A DNA stretch of 37,439 nucleotides from the NCBI RefSeq assembly GCF_004348265.1, contig NZ_SMNT01000053.1:1-37439 (forward strand), written 5' to 3'. The notes beneath the pieces were generated by a model. That model was not told the DNA's origin. It saw only the letters and a program-made list of their open reading frames with translations, and did not search any database. Below are positions 6,979-16,104 of the stretch, piece after piece. The stretch comes from Methylobacterium segetis (lineage in GTDB: Bacteria > Pseudomonadota > Alphaproteobacteria > Rhizobiales > Beijerinckiaceae). Positions within the stretch are counted from its first letter, which is position 1, and each line of letters starts with the position of its first letter. The position numbers were made by a program, and so were the translations under genes.

Positions 6979-7458
6979 ATGACGCGCCACACCCTGCGGC
7001 TCGCGCTCACCGCCCTCCTCGTCGGCGCAGCGGCGCCCGCGCTCGCGATCGACGTCCAGAAGACGGCCACGATCGAGGCGCCCCCCGCCAAGGTCTGGCA
7101 GACGATCGGCGATTTCTGCGGCATCGGCACCTGGCATCCGGCCGTCGAGACCTGCACCCCGTCCGAGAAGGACGGCAAGGCGATCCGCACCCTGAAGCTG
7201 AAGGGCGGCGGCGCGATCGTCGAGGAGCAGACCTCCCGGGACGACAAGGTGATGTCCTACAGCTACGCGATCCAGGAGAGCCCGCTGCCCGTCTCGGACT
7301 ACACGTCGACCCTCGCCGTTGCCCCCGAGGGCTCGGGCTCGAAGCTCACCTGGACCGGCAGCTTCTCGGCCAAGGGCGTGCCGGACCCGGTCGCCAAGGA
7401 CGTGATCGAGGGCATCTACGACGGCGGCCTCAAGGGGATCGCCGAGAAGGCGAAGTAG
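6979..7458 (+). CDS. Exported SRPBCC-fold protein
   Basis: A 159-residue protein with a clear Sec signal peptide: MTRHTLRLALTALLVGAAAP then ALAIDV, with cleavage expected after ALA around residue 23. The mature part has the START/Bet v1 helix-grip pattern: VQKTATIEAPPAKVWQTIGD near the start (beta strand then helix with W), FCGIGTWHPAVETC, and a C-terminal helix DVIEGIYDGGLKGIAE. Polyketide-cyclase/SRPBCC proteins bind hydrophobic ligands; a periplasmic location here is inferred from the signal peptide. Two cysteines (in FCG and ETC) could form a disulfide. GGAG about seven bases before ATG 6979 decides against the ATG four codons earlier (6967). The small lipoprotein gene follows about 100 bases later on the same strand. 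Confidence 0.85.
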   Translation: MTRHTLRLALTALLVGAAAPALAIDVQKTATIEAPPAKVWQTIGDFCGIGTWHPAVETCTPSEKDGKAIRTLKLKGGGAIVEEQTSRDDKVMSYSYAIQESPLPVSDYTSTLAVAPEGSGSKLTWTGSFSAKGVPDPVAKDVIEGIYDGGLKGIAEKAK

Positions 7459-7559
7459 GAGGGGCACGGCGGCGATTGACCGGCCTGGGGCCGAGGGCGC
7501 ACATACCGGATCCGCCAAGCTCGGCCGTGCGGGTCGGGCGCGAACCGGGATGTCCGTCC

Positions 7560-7892
7560 GTGACAGCGTACCGCCTCAGCCTCTCCCTTGTCGCCACCGC
7601 TCTCCTCGCGGGTCTTGCCGGCGCCTGCCAGCCGAAGGCGGCCGCGCCCGTCGTGGCGGCGGCGACGCCCGCCCCCGTCTCTGTGCCGCCGGCGGGGCCG
7701 GGCTGCGGGCCGAACATCGCCCGGACCCAGGCGGTGGTGGACAGCGACGTCGCCACCGGCAACCTGAACCAGCCGGTCGGCGCCCGCTTCAGCGCCGACC
7801 TCGCCCGCGCCTCGGCCGCCTGCGCCGCCGGCCGCGAGGGCGAGGCGCTCGGCCTGCTCGCCGCCGCCAAGACCCGCTACGGCTACCGCTGA
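7560..7892 (+). CDS. Small putative lipoprotein
   Basis: A 110-residue protein starting at GTG 7560: (M)TAYRLSLSLVATALLAGLAG then ACQPK. The hydrophobic segment ends in L-A-G-A-C, an imperfect lipobox with alanine rather than leucine at -3, so lipidation at Cys22 is likely but not certain. A low-complexity Ala/Pro/Val linker follows, then a short conserved-looking helix-rich part (RTQAVVDSDVATGNLNQPVG and ARFSADLARASAACAAGREG). I recognise no named family; comparable short lipoproteins with this NLNQPVG segment occur in Methylobacterium and Rhizobiales. The upstream in-frame extension to 7476 has no signal-like features. The last codons overlap by 10 bases the stop end of the convergent NUDIX gene. 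Confidence 0.6.
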   Translation: MTAYRLSLSLVATALLAGLAGACQPKAAAPVVAAATPAPVSVPPAGPGCGPNIARTQAVVDSDVATGNLNQPVGARFSADLARASAACAAGREGEALGLLAAAKTRYGYR

Positions 7893-8605
7893 TCCGCGAA
7901 AGCGTCGGCGAGGAAGGCGCGCACGAAGCCGGGCATCCGGTCGGCGTCGACGTCGCCGGGTCCGCGGGCGACGACGATGCGGGCGAGTTCCGGCTCGGCC
8001 TCCCCGGCGCGATGCCGCTCCATGCGCGCCCGCAGGCCCTCCGCATCCTCCGGAAAGGGTACGGGCCGCAGGAAGGCGAGCTGGCCCTCGCCCTTGAGCA
8101 GTACCCATTCCTCCGCCGCGTCCTCCGGCAGGGCGAGGCCCGTCTCCTCGCGCAACTCCCGTGCGGCCGAGCCCGCGAGATCGACCGTCTCGCCGCGCAC
8201 GTCGTCGCGGTCGGGCGTACCGCAGGGGAAGTAGATCTGGCCGGCATTCGCCGTGTGCGGGCCCATCTCGCCGAGGAGCACCGCCCCGTCGCGGGCGAGA
8301 GGCACGATGGCCGCGAAGGCGTTCGCCACACGCCCGTCCGGCGAGCCGGCATCCCGGAAGGCGATGAAGCGGGAATAGCGCGTCTCGAAGAACTGGGCCT
8401 CGCACTGCCCGTCCGAAACCGAGACGCCGCAGGCGAGGAGCACCGGCCCGTCGAAGAGGCCCGGCCTCTCGCCGAGCCGCCGCCGCCAGTTCTCGGCGAT
8501 CATCTCGGCATTGTCCTCCGCCCAGGCCCAGGCGAAGGGGACGAGGCGCGCCGTGACGCCGTGGAGGCGGGCAAGTTGGAAGCCGAGCGGACCCACCTCA
8601 GGCAA
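7883..8605 (-). CDS. NUDIX hydrolase
   Basis: A 240-residue protein with a complete Nudix box: G at the start of GTPDRDDVRGE, then AARELREETGL (the G-x5-E-x7-R-E-U-x-E-E-x-G-U pattern, about residues 129-151). NUDIX enzymes hydrolyse nucleoside diphosphates linked to another group, using Mg2+ bound by the REEXEE glutamates. The roughly 125 residues before the box are typical of a longer NUDIX subgroup whose substrate I cannot name. The start is TTG 8605, which overlaps the stop of the phzF-like gene upstream by eight bases; GTG 8596 is the alternative. Either way the two genes are translationally coupled and form one operon, though a functional link is not evident. Confidence 0.8.
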   Translation of the reverse strand: MPEVGPLGFQLARLHGVTARLVPFAWAWAEDNAEMIAENWRRRLGERPGLFDGPVLLACGVSVSDGQCEAQFFETRYSRFIAFRDAGSPDGRVANAFAAIVPLARDGAVLLGEMGPHTANAGQIYFPCGTPDRDDVRGETVDLAGSAARELREETGLALPEDAAEEWVLLKGEGQLAFLRPVPFPEDAEGLRARMERHRAGEAEPELARIVVARGPGDVDADRMPGFVRAFLADAFADQR

Positions 8606-9503
8606 GGAGTACCCCCTCGCTGACGACGATGGCCGCGCCGCCGATCTCGACCGAGCGCAGCGCTCCCTCCTCGACGACGACCTGCAGGGCGATCTCGCTC
8701 GGGCGGCCCATGGCGAGGCCCTGGCGGATAACGACGTCGTGCTCGGCCGATCCGAGACGCTCGAACTGCATCAGCACGCCCGCGAAGGCGGCTGCCGCCG
8801 AGCCCGTCGCCGGGTCCTCCGGCACCCCGAGATGGGGCGCGAACATCCGGGCTTGGTAGCGCTGCCCGAGCCCTTCCGGATCCGGCGTGTAGAGGTAGAG
8901 CGCTCCCGCTTCCTCGAGCGCGGCGAGCGCGCCCGCGTCGATTCGGGCGGCGTCGAGGCGCTCCCGGGAGGCGACCGGCACGAAGGTGAAGGGCACGCCC
9001 GCATCGTGGCGGCTGGGACGATGGGCGGCGAACCCGATGTCGCCGGAGGCGAGGCCGAGCGCCCCGGCGAGGGCGGCGGGCTCCGGCCCGTCGCCGAGGA
9101 AGGCCGGCAGGCTCGGCACCTTGAAGCGGGCGCGGCCCCTCCCCTCCCCCGCCTCGACGACGCAGGGCACGATGCCGACCCCTTCCTCCAGCCCGAAGGC
9201 GACGGCGTCGGCGAGGGCCGCGGCGGCGCGCCCGTCCTCAAGCGCCAGCAACACCGCCGCGCCGACCGTCGGATGCCCGGCGAAGGGCAGCTCGCGGGTG
9301 GGCGTGAAGATCCGCAGGGCCGCCCGGTGGCGCGGCTCGGCCGGAGGCAGCACGAACACCGTCTCCGACAGGTTGAACTCCCGGGCGATCCGCTGCATCG
9401 CCGCACCGTCGAGGCCCTCGGCATCCAGCACCACGGCGAGCGGATTGCCGGCGTAGGGCTCGTCCGTGAACACGTCGAGGGTGACGAACCGGCGTCGGGT
9501 CAT
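8598..9503 (-). CDS. PhzF family isomerase/epimerase
   Basis: A 301-residue protein of the PhzF / phenazine-biosynthesis-like family, which has a diaminopimelate-epimerase-like double fold. The N-terminal signature FVTLDVFTDEPYAGNPLAVV is characteristic, followed by EFNLSETVFVLPP with the catalytic glutamate (E in LSET), FTPTRELPFAGHPTVGAA, and in the second half PEDPATGSAAAAFAG, the conserved D-P-A-T-G-S-A loop. In known members the enzyme isomerises small amide or amino-acid-derived substrates; no phenazine genes are present, so the physiological substrate is unknown. ATG 9503 is used because the family N-terminus starts there. It is the first gene of the two-gene operon with the NUDIX hydrolase. 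Confidence 0.88.
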   Translation of the reverse strand: MTRRRFVTLDVFTDEPYAGNPLAVVLDAEGLDGAAMQRIAREFNLSETVFVLPPAEPRHRAALRIFTPTRELPFAGHPTVGAAVLLALEDGRAAAALADAVAFGLEEGVGIVPCVVEAGEGRGRARFKVPSLPAFLGDGPEPAALAGALGLASGDIGFAAHRPSRHDAGVPFTFVPVASRERLDAARIDAGALAALEEAGALYLYTPDPEGLGQRYQARMFAPHLGVPEDPATGSAAAAFAGVLMQFERLGSAEHDVVIRQGLAMGRPSEIALQVVVEEGALRSVEIGGAAIVVSEGVLLA

Positions 9504-9573
9504 GGGCTCTGTTCCGTGGCTCGAGGGATCGGGACGCAAACGCCGGACCGGCGCGGGGCGTTCGCGGGCAGCC

Positions 9574-10422
9574 TCACACCGGCTCGACCGGGAAGGTCTC
9601 GCTGGGGGCGACGAACTCGTCCTGCGCGGCGACCGTGAGGATCTCGCGCGAACCCGCCTCCGCGGTGCGGCGCAGGAGGCCGTAGACCGAGGCGCCCGCC
9701 ATGCCGAGCGCCAGCGCCGCCGAGCCGCTGCGGGCGTAATGCACGAAGAACAGGGCCGCGACCGCATCCCCGGCGCCGTTCACGTCGAGATGGAGGCGCG
9801 GTGTGCGCAGGCGCCAGAAGGTGCCGCCCTCGCCCGCCAAGAGGTCGATCGCGTCGCCGGGCGTGTCGTCGGTGGCCAGGGATGTCACCAGCACCACGCG
9901 GGGACCCAGGGCCTGCAGGGCCGCGACCGCCCGCTTCGCCTCCGCGAGCGTGCCGGTCGGTAATCCCGTGAGGAGGTTCAGCTCGAACGCGTTCGGCGTG
10001 ACGATGTCGGCGGCGGGCACCGCGCGATCCCGCATCAGTTCGGCGATGCCGGGCCGCACGTAGACGCCCCGGTCGGTGTCGCCGATGACCGGATCGCAGC
10101 AATAGAGCGCCGCCGGGTTCGCCGCGCGGACCGCCGCCACCGCCCCCAGGATCGCCGTGCCGATATCGGGCGAGCCCATGTAGCCCGAGAGCACGCCGTC
10201 GCACTGGCCGAGCACGCCGCGCTCCGCGATGCCGGCGACGAGTTCCTCGATGGCCGGCCCGTCGAAGACGCGCCCGCGCCACGCGCCGTAGCCCGTGTGG
10301 TTCGAGAACTGCACCGTGTGGATCGGCCAGACCTCGACGCCGAGGCGCTGCATCGGAAAGACGGCGGAGGCGTTGCCCACGTGCCCGTAGGCGACGTGCG
10401 ACTGGATCGACAGGACCTTCAC
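9574..10422 (-). CDS. pdxY: Pyridoxal kinase
   Basis: PdxY phosphorylates pyridoxal to pyridoxal 5'-phosphate in the salvage pathway, using ATP. The 282-residue protein opens with VKVLSIQSHVAYGHVGNASA, the classic pyridoxal kinase substrate-binding start, and has HTVQFSNHTGYG, VLSGYMGS, CDPVIGD, TPNAFELNLLTG and the catalytic NGAGDAVAALFF near the end (GAGD anion hole and base). The length is normal. GTG 10422 is chosen because GGGGAGG lies eight bases before it and homology begins there; the longer frame from 10476 adds a non-family extension. The gene is followed about 70 bases later by the phzF-like gene on the same strand. Upstream it faces dedA across a region with a 15-bp perfect inverted repeat. 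Confidence 0.93.
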   Translation of the reverse strand: MKVLSIQSHVAYGHVGNASAVFPMQRLGVEVWPIHTVQFSNHTGYGAWRGRVFDGPAIEELVAGIAERGVLGQCDGVLSGYMGSPDIGTAILGAVAAVRAANPAALYCCDPVIGDTDRGVYVRPGIAELMRDRAVPAADIVTPNAFELNLLTGLPTGTLAEAKRAVAALQALGPRVVLVTSLATDDTPGDAIDLLAGEGGTFWRLRTPRLHLDVNGAGDAVAALFFVHYARSGSAALALGMAGASVYGLLRRTAEAGSREILTVAAQDEFVAPSETFPVEPV

Positions 10423-10471
10423 GGGAGGCGCCTCCCCACGCGACGCGGACCGGAGCCGCCCCAGAATGTCT

Positions 10472-10536
10472 CTCACGCAACTCCCGCCGCACCCTCGAAG
10501 GCCGGAGGCCGGCCCAGGGGTCGGGAGTTGCGTGAG
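10472..10536. repeat. 15-bp perfect inverted repeat between pdxY and dedA
   Basis: CTCACGCAACTCCCG at 10472-10486 is repeated as its exact reverse complement at 10522-10536, separated by 35 bases that contain a further GGCCGG/CCGGCC palindrome. No gene is encoded between the arms. The role (mobile remnant, large hairpin or operator pair) is unknown. Confidence 0.8.
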
Positions 10537-10660
10537 GAGCCCTTAGCGCCTTTCGGGACGCCGCGCATCCGCGGAGGCGGGCACGCTTGCCCTTCGGCAA
10601 GGCGGCGCCACATCGGGACGGACCGCCCTGCCCTCAGAGTTCGAGCCCACAAGGACCTCC

Positions 10661-11182
10661 ATGGATTTCGAAGCCCTGCGCACCGCGACCCTCGGCTTCG
10701 TGGAGGCACACAAGGCGTGGACGCCCGTCATCACCGGGCTTCTCGCCTTCTGCGAATCGATCGCCTTCCTGTCGCTCCTCGTGCCGGCGACCGTGATCCT
10801 GGTCGGGATCGGGGCGCTGGTCGGGGCCGCCGACATCCCGTTCTGGCCGGTGGTCATCGCCGCCGCCATCGGTGCGGCGCTCGGCGACTGGATCTCCTAC
10901 GAGTTCGGCCATTACTACAAGTCCGGCGCCAAGCGCATGTGGCCGATGCGGAGCTACCCCGAGATGGTGGCGAAGGCTGAGGCCTTCCTGCACCGGTGGG
11001 GCGCGGGCGCGGTGGCGCTCGGGCGCTTCTTCGGCCCGGCGCGGGCCGTCGTGCCGCTGATCGCGGGGGTGTTCGGCGTCGAGCGCCTGCATTTCCAGAT
11101 CGCGAACGTGCTCTCCGCCCTCGTCTGGGCCTTCGTGCTGCTCGCGCCCGGGGCCGGCCTCCTGACATGGTTCCAGGGATAG
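10661..11182 (+). CDS. DedA family (VTT domain) membrane protein
   Basis: A 173-residue integral membrane protein of the DedA/SNARE-associated (VTT) family. Hydrophobic segments cover about residues 18-62 (TPVITGLLAFCESIAFLSLL, then VPATVILVGIGALVG), 65-78 and 146-168. The conserved core E-S-I-A-F-L-S-L-L-V-P-A, the acidic G-D-W-I-S-Y-E-F-G-H-Y (residues about 76-86) and G-R-F-F-G-P-A-R-A-V-V-P-L-I-A-G are the family signatures, with the paired arginines and acidic residues thought to be needed for lipid scrambling. DedA proteins help recycle undecaprenyl-phosphate or flip lipids and maintain membrane energetics. AAGGA lies upstream of ATG 10661. The final codons and stop lie in a tandem 15-bp duplication. 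Confidence 0.9.
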   Translation: MDFEALRTATLGFVEAHKAWTPVITGLLAFCESIAFLSLLVPATVILVGIGALVGAADIPFWPVVIAAAIGAALGDWISYEFGHYYKSGAKRMWPMRSYPEMVAKAEAFLHRWGAGAVALGRFFGPARAVVPLIAGVFGVERLHFQIANVLSALVWAFVLLAPGAGLLTWFQG

Positions 11183-11198
11183 GTGTTCCAGGGATAGG
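11170..11198 (+). repeat. Tandem duplication across the dedA stop codon
   Basis: The 14 bases GTTCCAGGGATAGG at 11170-11183 occur again at 11185-11198 after a single T. The first copy encodes the last residues and stop of the DedA protein; the second repeats F-Q-G-stop in the same frame immediately after it. Confidence 0.85.
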
Positions 11199-11295
11199 CC
11201 TGCGCCCTGCGGTGCCGGCGCCGCATCGACAAGCCCGGCCCCGGCTGGTTCGATGCGCGCGTCCCGATTCGGGACGCGTCACGCAAGATCCCGCC

Positions 11296-11781
11296 TTGTC
11301 CGCAGCCCTCGCCGCCGCCCTTCTCCCGCCCGACCGCCGGCAATCGCCGACCGCCGCCGCCACGCAGCGCGGCGTGCGCCGCCTCTTCGCGGAGCTCGGC
11401 CAAGTGAGCCTGCCCGAATTCTCCCTGGCCAACGGGCGCCGCGCCGACGTGATGGCGCTCACGGCCTGCGGCAGGCTCAGCATCGTGGAGATCAAGTCGA
11501 GCGTGGCCGACTTCCGGGCGGACAAGAAGTGGCCGGATTACCGGGAGTATTGCGACCGCTTCTACTTCGCGATCCCGCACACGCTGCCCTGCGAGCTGAT
11601 CCCCGAGGAGGCCGGCCTCATCGTCGCCGACGCCTTCGGCGGCGCGATCCTGCGCCAGCCCGAGGAGCATCCCTTGAGCGGCGCTCGCCGGAAGGCCGTG
11701 ACGCTGCGCTTCGCGCACAGCGCGGCGGGCCTGCTGCACACGCTCGCCGACCCCGGCGCGATCCGCGACGGGGCGCTCTGA
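11296..11781 (+). CDS. MmcB-like DNA repair protein
   Basis: A 161-residue protein of the MmcB (formerly DUF1052) family, a putative PD-(D/E)XK-type nuclease known in Caulobacter to aid repair of mitomycin C damage. Visible nuclease-like features are RGVRRLFAELGQVSLPEFSL, then RRADVMALTACGRLSIVEIK (D, then E-I-K as the metal-binding E-x-K), SSVADFRADKKWPDYREYCD and RFYFAIPHTLPCELIPEEAG. The length matches the family. TTG 11296 is chosen as start because family similarity begins about there and no ATG or GTG fits; no good ribosome binding site is visible, so the start is uncertain. It follows dedA by 113 bases on the same strand and is convergent with the small membrane protein at 11819. Confidence 0.85.
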   Translation: MSAALAAALLPPDRRQSPTAAATQRGVRRLFAELGQVSLPEFSLANGRRADVMALTACGRLSIVEIKSSVADFRADKKWPDYREYCDRFYFAIPHTLPCELIPEEAGLIVADAFGGAILRQPEEHPLSGARRKAVTLRFAHSAAGLLHTLADPGAIRDGAL

Positions 11782-11818
11782 AGCGCTCTTCGCGGAGCGC
11801 CTGCCTCGAGCAGGCTCC

Positions 11819-12088
11819 TCAGGCCCGCTTCTCCATCATCGCCTTGACCTGCATGAGCTGGTCCCAGACCTGGCCGGGCGAGGTGCCGAGAAGGTCGAAG
11901 CCGGCGGTCACGCCCCAGTAGAGGCCGAGGCAGATCAGGGGGACGAGAACCCAGGCCAGAAGTTCCTCGCCGCGGCGGCGGCGCCTGCGACGGCGGCGGC
12001 GCTCCTCGCGACGCGTCAGCTTCTTGGGCGGCGGAGGCACGGAGCGTGCGACGGGCGTGAGGGGGCCCTCATGCAGCTCGCTGGTCAT
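11819..12088 (-). CDS. Small membrane protein with an arginine-rich segment
   Basis: An 89-residue protein. After a proline-rich N-terminus it has an extreme arginine tract (ten arginines in a row at about residues 30-39), then one membrane helix LLAWVLVPLICLGLYWGVTA around residues 43-62. A short tail ends in WDQLMQVKAMMEKRA. The arginine-before-helix layout predicts the N-terminus in the cytoplasm by the positive-inside rule. GAGGGGG precedes the ATG, supporting the start. I recognise no named family; similar small proteins occur near clp genes in Methylobacterium as far as I recall. It lies downstream of clpA on the same strand but beyond clpA's strong terminator, so it is probably transcribed separately. 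Confidence 0.65.
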   Translation of the reverse strand: MTSELHEGPLTPVARSVPPPPKKLTRREERRRRRRRRRRGEELLAWVLVPLICLGLYWGVTAGFDLLGTSPGQVWDQLMQVKAMMEKRA

Positions 12089-12245
12089 GGTGCCCCCCTC
12101 GTCTCGCGCGGGCAGCGATGCCGCGCCCCCTGAGCCTCTCGCCGAACCCCCGCCGATCTCGGCGGAAGGACGCCCGGTCGATGGGCGTCTCGCGGGTGGC
12201 TCATATCCTGGGACGCGGGTGCAGAAAAGGACCCGAAAGCCTCAG

Positions 12246-12284
12246 CCGGCCCTCCTCGTCGCGGGACGCGACGGTGAGGGCCGG
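12246..12284 (-). terminator. Strong two-part terminator after clpA
   Basis: On the minus strand, an outer 9-bp perfect stem (CCGGCCCTC / GAGGGCCGG) encloses an inner 7-bp perfect stem (CGTCGCG / CGCGACG) with a three-base loop. It sits just after the clpA stop at 12292, and a CTTTTC stretch follows about 17 bases later. This is a convincing Rho-independent end for the clpS-clpA operon. Confidence 0.75.
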
Positions 12285-12291
12285 CCGGGTC

Positions 12292-14778
<2,487 letters not shown>

Positions 14779-14800
14779 AGCTCGTGCCTCTGTTGGGGGC

Positions 14801-15214
14801 CTACTTCTTTTCCATAACGCACTGGAGAGGATGTTGGTGTTTGCGGGCAAAGTCCATGACCTGCGTCACCTTGGTCTCCGCGACCTCGTAGGTGAACACC
14901 CCGCACTCGCCGACGCCGTTGTGATGCACGTGCATCATGATCTGGTAGGCGTCCTCGTGGCTCTTGTTGAAGAACCGCTCCACCACGTGGACGACGAACT
15001 CCATCGGCGTGTAGTCGTCGTTGAGGAGCAGCACCCGGTAGAGGCTCGGCCGCTTCGTGCGCGTCTTGGTGCGGGTGATGATCGCCGTGTTGGAGCGGTC
15101 GTCGCCGCCCGGTCCGCGCGGGTTCGAGGCGGCTACGGTCACGGCTCTCTCGTTGACCGGCCGCGAGGCGGCAGGCGGACATGCGGTGCCCCGCATCATC
15201 GGGCCCTGAGACAT
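14801..15214 (-). CDS. clpS: ClpS adaptor protein
   Basis: ClpS binds proteins with destabilising N-terminal residues and hands them to ClpA. The core from about residue 55 has [20 protein letters not shown], the conserved [10 protein letters not shown] that binds the alpha-amino group of N-degrons, then [20 protein letters not shown] with the conserved His, [20 protein letters not shown] and the C-terminal [13 protein letters not shown]. The N-terminal 50 residues are a variable extension, longer than in E. coli (106 residues total). ATG 15214 is used; the tandem ATGs about five codons downstream have a CAGGG before them and could be the true start. It forms an operon with clpA. Confidence 0.93.
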   Translation of the reverse strand: MSQGPMMRGTACPPAASRPVNERAVTVAASNPRGPGGDDRSNTAIITRTKTRTKRPSLYRVLLLNDDYTPMEFVVHVVERFFNKSHEDAYQIMMHVHHNGVGECGVFTYEVAETKVTQVMDFARKHQHPLQCVMEKK

Positions 15215-15452
15215 CTGAATCGCACCGACCCCATCTGGCGGCAACATCACGCTCGCGGGGCGCGCCGGCGAGGCGCGCTCGCTTCGACGGCAATCTATAG
15301 GCCGAGGCGCAACTTCGCCAGACGGCTGCGCGCACTTGTCCGTGTCTCTCGGGAGCGCGGCCGGACAGCCAGCGGGCACGCGGCTTGCGCGCCGCGCAGG
15401 CTGCGGCCGGAGGCCCGGCGCGGGAGGCCGGCCCCCGGCGGCGTCGGGTGCC

Positions 15453-15806
15453 TCAGGCGACCTTGTGCAGGGCAAAGCTCTCGAAGGGCTTCGCGAGATC
15501 CTTGGCCAGCGCGACGTAGAGGTCGCGCAGCGTCGCGGCCTGCGCAGCGCCCCGCTCGAACGAAGCCTTCACGTACTCGGTCTGGATCTCGACGGCCTTG
15601 GCGACGGTGCCGGCCTTGGACAGCTTCTCGGCCGTGGCCGCGGAATGCTCGTAGGATTGCTTCGCGTAATCCGCCCACTCGATGCCGATGGTCTGGGCGG
15701 TCTTGGCCGCCGCGCCCATGCCGGCGAGCACCGAGTCCAGGCCCGTCTTTACGGCGGCCTCGGCCTTCTGGAACGTCGCCTCGGTCTTCTCCAGGGATTT
15801 CGTCAT
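15453..15806 (-). CDS. Phasin family protein
   Basis: A 117-residue, almost entirely helical amphipathic protein: [20 protein letters not shown], then [60 protein letters not shown] and LAKPFESF. Phasins coat polyhydroxyalkanoate granules and stabilise them; the Q-T-E-Y-V and Y-A-K-Q-S-Y-E-H patterns are typical of the phasin_2 type of Rhizobiales and Methylobacterium. The gene has a well-spaced sigma-70-like promoter upstream (15900-15928) in a TGC-rich region, the kind of site bound by the repressor PhaR in related bacteria. The start at ATG 15806 has a poor ribosome binding site but is the only ATG before the homology. Confidence 0.87.
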   Translation of the reverse strand: MTKSLEKTEATFQKAEAAVKTGLDSVLAGMGAAAKTAQTIGIEWADYAKQSYEHSAATAEKLSKAGTVAKAVEIQTEYVKASFERGAAQAATLRDLYVALAKDLAKPFESFALHKVA

Positions 15807-15899
15807 CGGATCTACCCGGTGCCCCGGCGGGGCACCCCTCTGCTGCGTGTTGCGAGAGCGCCGGGACCGACTTGCGAGCGCGAGCCTGCCGGCAGACCG

Positions 15900-15928
15900 A
15901 ATATGTGCACTGCAACATAGTGCGTCAA
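15900..15928 (-). promoter_or_regulatory. Promoter of the phasin gene
   Basis: On the minus strand TTGACG (15928-15923) and CATATT (15905-15900) are separated by exactly 17 bases. The -35 box matches five of six and the -10 box four of six consensus positions. TTGCAGTGCA lies between them in a TGC/GCA-rich stretch continuing to 15945, resembling the TGC-rich operators of PhaR. The leader to the ATG would be about 85 bases. Confidence 0.65.
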
Positions 15929-16104
15929 GCGGATGGTGCGATGCAAAATCAGTCGTGAAACGCACCGATCCCATTAACCGGCCCGTAACCGCGCCGACTT
16001 ACGGTTTTCGACTGAAGCAGCGAGGCCACGGTGCCGCGGCACGGGCTCGCCGAGATGGTGCGGTGCGTCCGGCGGGGCCGGACCGGCGGGGGCAGTCAGT
16101 CGTG

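Noticed and set aside
15682..16104. An extended start for the D,D-carboxypeptidase up to 15682
   Set aside because: The extension overlaps the phasin gene on the other strand and its promoter, and the signal peptide clearly begins at 16105.
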